Both the position numbers and the translations under genes were made by a program. From Triplophysa rosa (taxonomy: Eukaryota; Chordata; Actinopteri; Cypriniformes; Nemacheilidae), in the NCBI RefSeq assembly GCF_024868665.1, contig NC_079907.1, positions 15,991,826-16,055,825 of the forward strand: a DNA stretch of 64,000 nucleotides, written 5' to 3'. Below are positions 21,000 to 33,400 of the stretch, piece after piece. The notes under the pieces were generated by a model that saw only the letters and a list, made by a program, of their open reading frames with translations, made no database searches and had not been told where the DNA came from. The first letter of the stretch is position 1, and every line of letters begins with the position of its first letter.

Positions 21000-21437
21000 T
21001 AAGATCACGTGGTAGTCAAACTTTTCACAGTAAACAAAAAGCATGGTTTGTTTCTGTATCCGTACGCAACCACGCGTGTGTACTCCGGTACAGGCAAACA
21101 GTGGGGGCAGCAGCCCACTCCTGTGCCTAGAGTGTGTCTACGGGAGGGAGGGGCTCAGCCGAGCCCCCTCTGCTTTAAGACCCTCCCAGAAGCGAAGGCA
21201 TATCAGTTTCTCTCTCTCATGGAGTAGAGAATCAGTGCTATATGGGACCAAAGCCCCTGTCTCTGGAGCTGCGTGTGTTCCCAGAGAGACCCTGAGTCAC
21301 GTTTGTTTGTGCATGCATTAAGGAGGTCTGTGCTCACTCTCGCAGCCGGTTGATAACGTGCTATGATAGGTGGGACTGGAAGAACTGAAGTGAACATTCT
21401 GTTGATGCTTTGACACTGGAAACATACGCTGGGCAGA
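21000..21437 (+). promoter_or_regulatory. myocd: Probable 5' flank or 5' UTR of myocd
   Basis: This is the sequence directly upstream of the first coding exon. It includes a GC-rich palindrome 'ggggctcagccgagcccc' at about 21149, an A/T core 'gctatatggg' at about 21238 that weakly resembles a CArG or TATA element, and GATA-type motifs ('gttgataacg', 'atgatagg') at about 21350-21370. No transcription start can be fixed by eye. Confidence 0.4.
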
Positions 21438-21492
21438 ATGACTCTACTGGGCTCTGAACATTCCATTCTGATACGCAGCAAGTTTAAATCAG
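21438..21492 (+). CDS. myocd: myocd coding exon 1 (cardiac-type N-terminus)
   Basis: The ATG at 21438 opens MTLLGSEHSILIRSKFKS and the exon ends after one base of the next codon at a 'g|gtgagg' donor (phase 1). This start matches the long, cardiac-enriched myocardin isoform, whose N-terminus in mammals carries the MEF2 interaction segment. The frame upstream has no better Met. Intron 1 is 9448 bp. Confidence 0.95.
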
Positions 21493-24400
21493 GTGAGGTT
21501 GGTTTTTGTCAGTGGGTGTACTGGAGGTCTTTTATTTGTACTTGGGACAGTTAGTTTTTCACATCATAGATGCGTTATCTAACGTGACATCAAAATGTTT
21601 TATAATCAAAAATTAATAGTGTAATAGGTAAACAATTCTGTAGTTGTATTTACATTGTTTTGACATATGATATAGTACTTTATATTGGGATATAAAATGA
21701 AATATTTAAGCTCTACACTAGGTCTGGTAACATTTACACATAATTTGAAACACTTGGCAACACTTTACTTTCTACCTGTGGATCATTGTAAATGCTTTTA
21801 CTCACACTGCTTCCAACATACTGTACTCTTCCAAATGCTTCACGAGCCATGATAGAGGGGTCAAAGGTTATCAAACATCGTCTCCTTATCAAGAAACCAT
21901 AGATAAACTCCTAAATCACTCTTTTTAATTACTTAACAATACACAGAACAGGTGAAGTGCTCTCTTTCCCTTGCTTTTTAGTCAACTTCCTTTTCAAACA
22001 ATTTCACTATTCATTTTTCTCTATGTATCTCCTTTTAACAGTTTTCTACCAAGGGCCAATTTAATGTAATGTGTAAATGTATTTTGAACAATGCTGCCAC
22101 CTTTCTGAGGAAAGTGTTACTGAAAAACCAAATCACCAGAATTCAGACCTTCTGTCAACTCAAAGGACAAACTTTAGCTCGGCTACAGTTCTTAAACATT
22201 AGATTTGATTCTTCACCATTCAGGTTGGCACAGTAATGGCGTACCAGACAAAATTACAGACAAAATTGAGCTTTTCCTTCAGCGAAGGGAAATGACCCCT
22301 ATGCTCAAGGGACGTGAATACCTTATATTCTGGTCCACACAGAGGCATGATGGGAATGTCTCACACACTGTTTTAGTGTTCTTATACTCTATGGATGTGA
22401 ATTTGACTAAGTGCTTGTTTTGGGACAGTTGAGCTGTGTGACTAACTGGAGCTTTCATTCTGTTTTTGGGACTATGCGATTGAGCTGCTCTGATAAGAAT
22501 CTTACAGTGTTTTCCCTAAGGATGCGTTTGGCTCAATGAGGTTCATCGACAGGGTCAACAAGACATGATAGCCCACTCCCACCACTGCATAGAGATTACG
22601 TAACTCGGCTCCTGCTTCTCATACAATTTGACAATTGAAGATGTCACCCTCAGTACTGAAGTCTCTTAAGGTTAAGTTCACTTGTGTCATTCAGTATGAT
22701 TAGCAAAAGCTGTTTGAGGCTCTACCACACTTTTTCTGATAATATGATTGGGTGACTAGATGTTTGAAACCAGTGGTATTAAAAGGCATAGTTCACCCCA
22801 AAATGAAAATTCTGTCATCATTTACTCACTCTCAAGTTTTTAAACATGCATTAATTTCTTTGTTCTACTGAACACAAAATAATAAATTTTGAAGAATGTG
22901 GAAATCCAAATACTTCTGGGGTACCATTGATTTCCATAGTAATAGTTTTTTCTACTATGGCAGTCAATAGTTCCCCAGAAATGTTTAGTTACAATCATTC
23001 TTCCAAATATCTTTCTTTGTGTAAAACAGAACAATGAAATTTATACAGGTTTGGAACAGCTTGAGGGTGAGTAAATGATGACAGAATTTTCATTTTTGGG
23101 TGAACTATACCTTTATACCTGATATACTGTGTATTACACTATATCAGATTTATTGTATAATAGTTTTTGTATGGTGATATGTTCTTATTAACGTTCCTTC
23201 AGTATATTTAAATCATGCTCCAATGAAAAATGTAAGGAGCGGAATTATGGGAAACTGAATAGTTCTATTAAAGACATCTCTCGGGGAAAAAATCCTGACA
23301 ATAATGGATTATACTGCTTTACATTAGAAAGAAATCTGTTTGCATGCACTGTTTGTCATTGTGGCTGTTAGGGCAGTTATACAAATTCTGAATTTTTGAC
23401 AGCATTTAAACTTTAATAGAGCAACACATATAGTGTATGTACAGTTAATGAGCTATAAATGAATCACGGTTGCTTTTCGTTTACATGTAAGCATCGGTGC
23501 GGGTAGAGGGAATGCTCATAGAATAGCTGACGAAATGCTTGGTTCCTTGGTTGCCAGCATTAAATTCACCCAGCATACCTCTGCCATCTTTTGCCCCACC
23601 TGGCAGGCTCATTCATTAGGAATTAGTTTCATGCCATATGTTTTTCATTAAATCTCAAGCCAATTAAACAGGTTCCCTCGTGCTACATTGAGGGGAGATG
23701 CCAGGACCACACAACAATTTAGATACCACTAGCTCCCATGGCAACAGCTGTCTCTCTCATGTTCAAGTTGGCATTTGGTGTCATGAACTTTTGGAGCAAT
23801 GCTTTGCCATGTACATCATCACACACAAGCATAATCTGGCCTCCGGGTATTTGTATGAATGTGGCATGTGCATGTGTTAGGGCTGCCTGTCTCGTGTCAA
23901 GATTACAGCCTTGCTATTTACAGTCAGTGCCGTTAACATCAAAATTCAGGAGATTTGTTTAGGTGTGCAGTCTCTCGTGACTTGGAAGTTAAACTAAAAT
24001 AAACCATTTTCACATAACAATCATCACATTATGAGATTTCTTTAATTTCTCTGTTGTTTCTTTGAGATAGCAGTGAGATTACATTGCCAGCGAATGGAGA
24101 CTTTTGTATTTGTCTCCATCTTATTTTGTCTGAGATATCCTAGTAATATCACGTTTGTCTTCTCTAGAGCTTTAGATGAGATCACAACAATGTCTTAAAC
24201 TGCTACGCTTAGATACGCAAAGATATCAAAACTCAGTTTCTATATAAGTGCAAATACTTCTTATCAAATATAAATTATGTTATGGGTTATGGTTGTCTCA
24301 TGCTTAACATGGTCAACTTGTCAAAAAACAAGTTGGACACATGTTGTAGTATCTTTGTGCTTGAGACACTCCGCCAGGGTTCGTACAGGTTTTGGAAAGT

Positions 24401-27400
24401 TTTTGTCGAGCATGAATTTCCGTTACGTAACAAGTTTTCTTAGTTCCTTATTGGACAATTCTCCCTGAAAAGCACGCCCACACATCAACCAGCGGGAGCG
24501 AGAGAAAGAGCATCAATGTGCTTCGTTACAAAGGTTACAAAGGTTCACCTGTATTTGTTTGGTCATGAAATTTCAGTGCTCAATGTTACATAAATGGTGA
24601 ATTTAATGCTGGATTTGCAGATTGTTTGAAACTGATAGATGGAGCGGTCCTAGTGCTAAAAGATGCCTGACAAGAACCGTACGCTGTAAGTGAACCCGAG
24701 TCAAATGTCTGCGTTTGTCGCAATCGGTGCATACATGCATAATATAAACAACACAAACTTATAGTGAATCAACAGTTATGCAAGGATAATGCAATGATGT
24801 ATTGTGTGCTCATGCTTTAGTTTCGCCCACTGCACGCCTTCAGGAGCTGGACTGTTTTCGGAAATTATCGTACAGCTGTATCTGTCTTTTATAAGTGTGA
24901 TCAAACTAAATACTCTTGGAAGATATGAAGTATGCAATACTACTCTATAGGGCTTTTCACATTGCGCTTAACCCTGGGTTACCTTCATTCTAAACCCCGC
25001 TTTTAACCCCAGGTAAACAAACGTTTCACACTTGCAATTTTGAAGCGAGTTATCCCCGCATTTTACGCGCGGTTATGAAATCCTGCTCCGAAGCAGGGTT
25101 AGCGCCGCTTTTGCAGGGTTAACCCTGCATTGCGGTGCCAAACGTGTGCAGTGTGAAACGAAGCGGGGGTAGACCCTGGGTTATCTCTTAACCCCTAGTA
25201 AATTAGCAGTGTGAAACATGAAACAGATAACCCAGGATTCTGTTTACCTGGGGTTTAGAATAACCCGGGTTTAATGATTTCAAGTGTGAAATGCCCTTAT
25301 AGGTACTCAAGATTAATATGAGATTGGCAGAAACTGCGTGTTACCCCGCTTTAAAGCATATAAACACCTGTCTCATCCATGTCTCATTTTTTCAACCAAA
25401 ACATTTGTGACAGTCTTGAGCAATGAGCAATAACATTGCCATCTGAAGGACAGCATGTGTGAGACAATTTGTACTCTGGATATGTTACAAATTTAAATGA
25501 GGATGTTCGAGCATAGCATGTGTATTGTGCAATTGCATAATTAATGCGTAATTGCCGTCATTTGGACAAATTATACAGGGTACAAGTTGTTTTGCAGGTA
25601 TATGCCTCGAAGACAACTTCTGCAGTTATTTTTATGCAATTGAGTCAGCTCATCTGGTTTTCATTGGTGAAAGGCTTATGTGATCCAGTTCGTCTGCAAA
25701 GCTGTGATCGTTCTTTTTGAGGGCAATCACGGGGTCTAGCGCTTTCTTTTCACCCTGGTTGAATGTTTTGATGCTGCCAGGAGGCATTTTTCCACTTTCA
25801 CCTTTTATTAATTCACCTGTTTCTGGATCAGGAGGCTTTGCCTTTAAGTGCGTCTAGAGAAAAGAAAACGCGAGCGGTTCAACGACTATTCCTGAAGAAC
25901 AAAAAACACAACGCATTCAAATTTGATCTAGATTGGTCCAGATTAAGTTTCGTTCTGTCTGCCAAAAATAGACTGGTACTTTGGCAATGATCGTCCGACT
26001 TCATATCAGCGATCGTACAAGCGGCTGCCAGTATTGTTTGCGCCTGATAGGTTGTTTCTGTGTGCCAAAGCTGAACATCATTAGAGTTTTCTTGTTTGTC
26101 CACATACTTGCAGTCCATGACAGTTGCTGGCATCGGACACAGAAGCACAGGTTTCCCAGTATGTGACCTAAACAAAAGCAGATGTATGCAGATTGCTTTT
26201 GCATGATATCAGAGGTATGAGTGAATATGTGGCCATCAGTCAATTGGGTTGCTCTGGTGTCGACTGAACAATTACGCAGCTGGCTGATTGACTGCGGTGA
26301 TAAATGAAAGAACAAATGTGCAAACAAATGAACATAGACAAGTGCAAGAACTGGTGCATGTCCATATGTTAATCAAGGCATGTGTTTCAAGAATACGTTT
26401 GAAAAGAAAACAAGCCAACCCAACCTAAGGCCTGTTCACACCACGATAACTATAGAGACCGTTTTAACACTAGAATGCCAAAGTTCGCTATATACCTAAA
26501 ATTTACCCATGCACATGAATATTGTTACATGTTACTGTTTTATGCGACTGTCATCACTAAGTATTGTCTAGATACATTAAATTATTATTTTTAGTCATCA
26601 ACTATGTTTTTGTGCTGTTGTTTTATGTACAAAGCTAAAGTAAGAAAATCGCTTTTCTTAGCGGTATAATAATTGATGCAACGACAAATGCAAGCGCACC
26701 TAAATAATTATTAATTTGCTTAGTTATATCATGTATAAGTCGGACAAGAGAACAAAACATGGGGTAATCATAAAAAATAAAGGCATGAGGCTAATTTGAC
26801 CCGACGGCACTTATGCCCCGCTTTTTAATCTGGTTTTATCTAAACAGTTTTTAAAAACAGGGGATTGTAAATAACAACATTTTTGTAAAAGTCAATGACT
26901 GGGAGACTTGGACATTTTATTGAAATTCTGTGACAGTTTGTACATTTGAAAAACATCCACTGGTAATTTTTACCCCATGGCGGTTCTAGGTTTAAATTCG
27001 GAATAAATTTAAGAATAGCAGAGTTCACACCATAACAGACAGAGGAACAATACAGTATCATGGGGATATATGATCGATGATAAAACATTTACAACCAAAA
27101 TTCATTCGACTCACAGATGTGCTTGCTTAAAATTAACAAACATTATCATCCATCGATGTGTACGTTTATATAGTATTGTTGTAGTTCATAGTTATAGTTT
27201 TTGGTGTGACATGCCTTTACTCCGTATCATTAAAGGGATAGTTCACACAAAAAATACAAAATTCTGTCATCATCTACTCTCCCTCAAGTAGTTGACAAGC
27301 ACAAAGGGTGAATAATAATAATGATTTATGGCAAAAACATTAAATTGAAAAATATGGAGATACAAGGTTTCAGAAGTACAGCAGTGATATATAAAAACAG

Positions 27401-30400
27401 AGTTAGACTGTGGAAGTTGACAGGAGAATGAGGAACAGTGTTTTCAGTTGTTTCAATTTAATTCGACAATTTGTAATTGCAAGAGTGTTTCTATTTAGCA
27501 TAACAGCATGTTTCAGTTTCATAACATTATGTTTTTTGCAGTCTTACAAACCAGAATATGTGGAGTGGAAGCAGAGAAGTTGAATTTTACCAAGAGATCA
27601 GATTAGGGCTGAAACGATTCCTCGAGTAACTCGAGTTATTCGAATACAAAAATCATCGAGGCAATTTTTGTTGCCTCGAAGCCTCGTTTAATCCATTTAA
27701 CTACAGTACAAACGGAGCACTGCGTTTCCCCACGGACCGTTATTACTGACGCACAGCCCGCTAAACTCTATTCATGTTACAGGGCTCTCAAGTCCCACGC
27801 ATTCACCGTGAGACACACGCATTTTAGTCTGTTCACACGCTCACACGCTTTTCTCATGCTGATAAATAACTGATAGTTTATAGGGCTGTGACGGTTGCCC
27901 TAACAACCGCACCACAGCGATGGTAAAGTGCCATGACGGTGGTGAACTGCCACCGGCGGTAGTGCACGTCACTCTGACAAATATAGGTGTAATAAATATG
28001 AGAGTTGCGATAACGATTGCTAGTTGTAGCCTTTCAGTTGTGGATGGTTTTATTTAAAAGATTTTAAATTAACAGAAATTATTGGCATACGTTTCCGTTG
28101 GTGCGTTCGAGCGCGGGCCTGCACGGCAAAACCCAGGTTATTCTGCGGCTTCTGCAATGGATCTTGTTGTGAAATGAACAGATACGTAAAATCAAAACTG
28201 AGTGTCGGAGCGCGCGCAGGTTTTGCCGCGGTTGCGGAGAGACATCTATTCATTTGCGCTCCTGTGCACATCTTCTGAACTCGCATTTAGTGCAGCTGTA
28301 CACATTTTAATCTGGACAATGTCAACAAGTAAGTTTCACATCAACGAGTCGGAAAAAGTAAAGTTTTTATGGCAATCTGAATAGGAAAGCCAATGTAGGT
28401 TTAAACAGTTTGTTTCAAATGGAATTGTTAAGGACTGTAAGGGTTAATACGCCACTGACTGAAGTTACTGCAACAAGAGCTTTTTTATTTAGTATTTAGC
28501 TTTCTTATAATATTTAAGTTTTCATTATTTACTGATGTTTATTTAAATGTTTTATGTGCTGTAGTGTGCCGTTTCACTGATGGATTTGCGCGTTAAACAT
28601 TGACGGATGTTTCATCCTCATTTATTTCAGATATCATATTTCAATTATTTAACAATTTCAAGTATTTAAATAAGATCTATATTTCTCTTCCACTCGTCAT
28701 GTGGTTGCTACACGCAAATATAATAATATAAATATTATTTATATAAATAATATATATTTCTCAACCACCGCGGTCGATTTGTCTATTACCACCACGGTGG
28801 TAAAAAAAACTGCCACCGTCACAGCCCTATAAATAGCTTATTGAAATGGTGAACTGATATTTTAGTCTATTTTACGAGTGAAACTTGTTTTCCGGCTGCA
28901 TTGAGTCCATCAAACTAGATGCGGACTAGTGGACACCGAATCCTGTTATTTACACATTTCATCTGTCTGGTCTGCGTGTCTGAGTGAATGAACTGCACAG
29001 TTTAACATGCTACACGCGTGGTGCTCATGAATTTGTCTGCGTCTGCGCTGAATGAGGACATGAACTTCACCTCCAGAGTTGCGCTGAGAGTTTATTTCAC
29101 AAACATGTTATTGTTTGAGTGAAGAAACAGACATACTAAAAAAATAAGCGTCTTCTGACAACCTGCCAAAATAAAAGTCATAGGCTATTGTTTGAAATTA
29201 TTATTTCCATTTTTATTCATGTTTCTTATTTATATATTTGTATTATATTGCATTTTGAATTTAAAATGGCAATGGAATGTACTAAATGGGTTTAGTTTTC
29301 ACAGATATTAATGTATGCTATTTCAGCAATAAAAACTAATTGTTCTAAAAAGGAAACAAATTAGTTGTTTTACTCATTTTAAGAGACCTGTCTTATTTTC
29401 TCTTGTATATTTAGTATTGCTTTTTAATAAAGAAAATGTACTTATTATCCGAATACCCGATTAATCGATGGAAAAATCTGTAGAATACTCGATTAGTAAA
29501 AGAATCGATAGCTGCAGCCCTAGATCAGATTTTTGATGGCAAAGAGCATGGTGCTGTTGTTCCACTCTATGGTGACATGCAAAGCTTGAAGCTTCTTAGC
29601 CATCTTTTGAAAAAATTTTATTGACTTGGAAAAATTCAAATGACTTATTTCAAAGGAGATGAACTTCAGAAGTGCTGATATTCTGTACCATGTATTCCTA
29701 CTCATGTGATCTTAAAGATGAGGTAACACACAGTTTCTGCCAATCTCATATTAATCTTGAGTACCTATACAGTAGTATTGCATACTTCATATCTTCGAAC
29801 AGTATTTAGTTTGATCAAATTTATAAAAGACAGATACAGCTGTATGATTATTTCCAGAAAAAGACGAGCGCCTGGAGGCATGCAGAGGGGGGCGGAACTA
29901 CAGCACGAGCACACAATACATCATCGCATTGATTCACTATAAGTTTGTATTGATTACGTTATGCACGTACATGTCTATTGCCAACAAAACACAAACATAT
30001 GACTTAGTTTGATTTACCGCATGCGGTTCATGTGTCGCATCTTTTACCGCTGGGACCGCGCCATCTATCAGTTTCAAACGATCTCCAAATCCACCGTTTA
30101 TATAACATTCATCACCGAAATGCAGTGATCAAACAAACACAGCTAAACTTCCATCAGCCGAGTGAAGCGGCATTGATGGGCGTGCTCTTTCTCACACTGG
30201 CTAGTTGACGCGTGCTCTTTCTGTCACACTCGTGCATGGGCGTGCTGTTTCGCTCACTGGATGACGCGTGGGCGTGCTTTTCCGGGAGAATTGTCCAATA
30301 AGGGTCTAAGATCCCTTGTTACAAAACAGGAATCCATGTTCGAAAAAAACTTTCCAAAACCTGTACGAACCCTGTGGAGTGAATTGAGCACAGAAATACT

Positions 30401-33400
30401 ACGTCATACGTTCAACTTGTTTTTTGAAGCCAGCACATTTAACAGTGTAAAGAAGTCAGAATGCATGAAATAGCATGTTACCTAATCTTTATTTCTTCCT
30501 CAATTTATTAAACGTAGACTAAGAATTAGGTTGAAATGTGCTGTGGTGCCGTGGAGCGTCGGCCATCCTGATGAGAAACACCACCCAAAACAAAGAAAAA
30601 AAATTTAAGCAACAGGCCCACAAATATTTTTTTAAAACAGGATGTAAAGACTATGATAAACACAGCTCCTGGCTTTTAAACAAATCTTCCTTGCAGTGTG
30701 TGGTCCTCATCTGGGAGGGAGGTGGTCATAAATGTAAGAGGTGGGCCGTTAATCGACGCTGCTCTGTCTGTGTGTGTGTGAGGAGGATGTAGGGTCTGCC
30801 TGTCTGTACGGGATGATGTGTTCCTACTCCGGACACAAATTTATGCTTGATTTCTGCAGCTTCACTCATGATGAGTCATTATCTTTTCCTTTCTATATCT
30901 TTCTCCCCGTTTCTTTATTCCTCCCTTCCTCCACCCACAGTCCTGCAGTTGAGACTCCAGCAGAGAAGGACACGAGAGCAGCTCGCAGACCAGGGCATCA
31001 TGCCTCGTGAGTAAAACCTCCGCACCTCTGCTCAGCCTCCACTCTTATATAGATGGTTTCAGTGGTTACAACATAAACAAACGTTATGTGGCCCAAACTT
31101 AACTTCTGGTAGCTTTTCGCAAAGAATCAATAGCTGTTGACCAGTTTTAATTAAATTTAATACAATTAATATATAATACAATATGAATATTAATTAATAT
31201 AATATAAATATAAATCAAATATAAAATAAATTGTTATACTATAACCAAACACACTTCGGAAGTTAACTTCAGGCCAGGCACATTTGTCTGATGAAACCGT
31301 CTATATTTGATGCCATTTCTTTCCACAGCATAGATAATCATGATTTCCGCCTCGAGCACAAACCACACTGCGTGAGCTCCTTTAAACTTTAGTGACTGGT
31401 TCAAACTTTTTGACCGTGGACTTCTTACGTCAAAGTGTCCTGAGCTCATACATGTTCAAATCATTAATCTGTCCAAACATGCATGTAGCTTGTTTATTGC
31501 TATGCTATTCAACTTTTAAAGTCGGCATATTCTTATTGCTGATTTTCTGGACATTCAGATCTGTTCGAAATTGATAATAAAGTGCAGAATTGATAAAAAT
31601 TGCAGAATTGGCACACTGTGTGTGTGTTATCCCCCATTTGGAATAAATTTGTACCCATAAGTAAGGATAATGTAACATTGTAAAAATGTAAAAAATATAT
31701 ACAGTATTTGCAAATTTTTGCAATTGCAAAAATGCAGAAAGTTTTCTGTTATGGCTAGGTTGTGGGTTGTGTTTATAACTAACTGTATATAAAAACAACA
31801 GAAGTCTATGGAAGGTAAAAATGCAGAAAGTTTTCTGTGATGGTTACACTGTCAATAAATACCTGTACAAAACACTAATATTCCGGCTGTGGGCACCAGA
31901 AAAAGTAAAATTATATGTTTTTTTATGATTTACACAACTTGTAACCTACATTTGCAGTCTAGATCTGTAATTTGACATTTTTATTGCATTTCAAAAATGT
32001 TAAACATTGTGTAAAATAAAATGGTAAAATTCCATAAAATTTGTTTTTACATTGGCGATTTAGCAGTACTCTGTAAAAAAAGTCCTGTAGCAGCTGGGGC
32101 GCCAGAAATAAACTGTGATATAACAGTTCCCTTTCTGTCGGTCTCTCGACGTTGTGTCGAGCCGACAGATGGGGTTCGTCCCTGAGAACCAATCGCTTCC
32201 GACTTCTTAGAAAAGGCCAATGAAAATTGGCGAATGAAATTTGCATGCCGGACTCCGCCCCCGGATATCAGGGTATAAAAGGGAGACGGCGTGCCTCATT
32301 CATTCACCTTTTGTTCTTCGGAGCCTTCGCTCATGATCAACAGACTTCGCTACAAGTAGCAACTACAAGACTGCCGGTTCTACGACGTGGTGCAGCAGAC
32401 TGTCCCTTCCTGCGGCAACTTCCCCTGGGCGTCTCGGTGGTTCCAGAAGTGTTTTTTCTCTAAAAGAGCTAATTTCTCCAGCGTGGCATGTCCCGCTGTT
32501 CTCGTGGGTTCAACACACTCATCGAGGAGGGGGACGGACACGATGTCTGCTTCCAGTACGCTGGGGCAGATGTTGTGGATACGTACTGCCTGCACTGCGG
32601 GCGGTTGATGATTCAGACGTTGCGTCACAGGTGGCTGTGTTCCCACGGGACTCAGCCACCACCTCGTCTGCTTCCCATTCCGTGACGGCAGGACTACGGC
32701 CCTGCCGCCCGCTACGGCGAGCAGCGAGGGTGATATGATGATTACTGTGAGTGCTAATCCATCAGCCACTGGCTCGCGGACCGTTCACACCTCGTCTCGC
32801 TCGTCTGACTGTTCCCCATAAGACGGTCCCACCGTCTTGTTCCTCAACCACGTATCGGAAACGGTACATGATGATGAGATGTCTGTTGCAGCATCGGAGG
32901 GTGACTTACTAGAATCAGACTCCGACGATTCCTTGAAGCTCCCTCCCTCGGGGGGGTCGAGCTCAGGAAGAAGCGGACGTCGAAATGTCAGCCATGCTTT
33001 CCATGGCCGCCGGCATTGGGTTGTGGTGCACCGCACTGCCTCTCCCAACGCTCGCGGCTGGATACACGGTACTTCGGGCTTGAGAGCGGCTCCAAGCCGC
33101 ACTCGCCCCCAGTGCCGTGTTCCCCCGGAAGTGCATTAGGAACCTAGTACGACCTGGAACGCTCCCCTTCGGCGCGTACACGTCAACTAGTTCCATCGCC
33201 CTTTCTTCCCTCCATGGTGGGGCAGCTAGAGGATACGTCGATGTCACCCAGGGGCTCGACCTAGACTCCCGTCCAAAGCACTTAGGCTTTTCGGCATCTG
33301 AGGTGTCGAGAGCTTACTCTGCTGCGGGCCAAGCTGTCCCCTCTCTCCATGCTATGGCCATCCTGCAGGTCCATCAGGCCAATGCGCAGAGAGAGCTCCA

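Larger units (their letters stand above)
24304..30442. mobile_element. 6.1-kb DNA transposon with long terminal inverted repeats
   Basis: The left arm (about 24304-25365) and right arm (about 29705-30442) are inverted copies. Shared landmarks include 'caaaaaacaagttg', 'cagggttcgtacaggttttg', 'tgtttgaaactgatagatgg', 'cagctgtatctgtcttttat' and 'agatatgaagtatgcaatac'. TTAA lies at both outer edges (24304-24307 and 30439-30442), which would suit a TTAA-targeting element, though the edges are approximate. The left arm is split by a MITE (24948-25299), and the interior is split by a hAT-like element (27604-29522). Unidentified minus-strand coding remnants lie at 25660-26175. The superfamily is not assigned. 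Confidence 0.7.
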
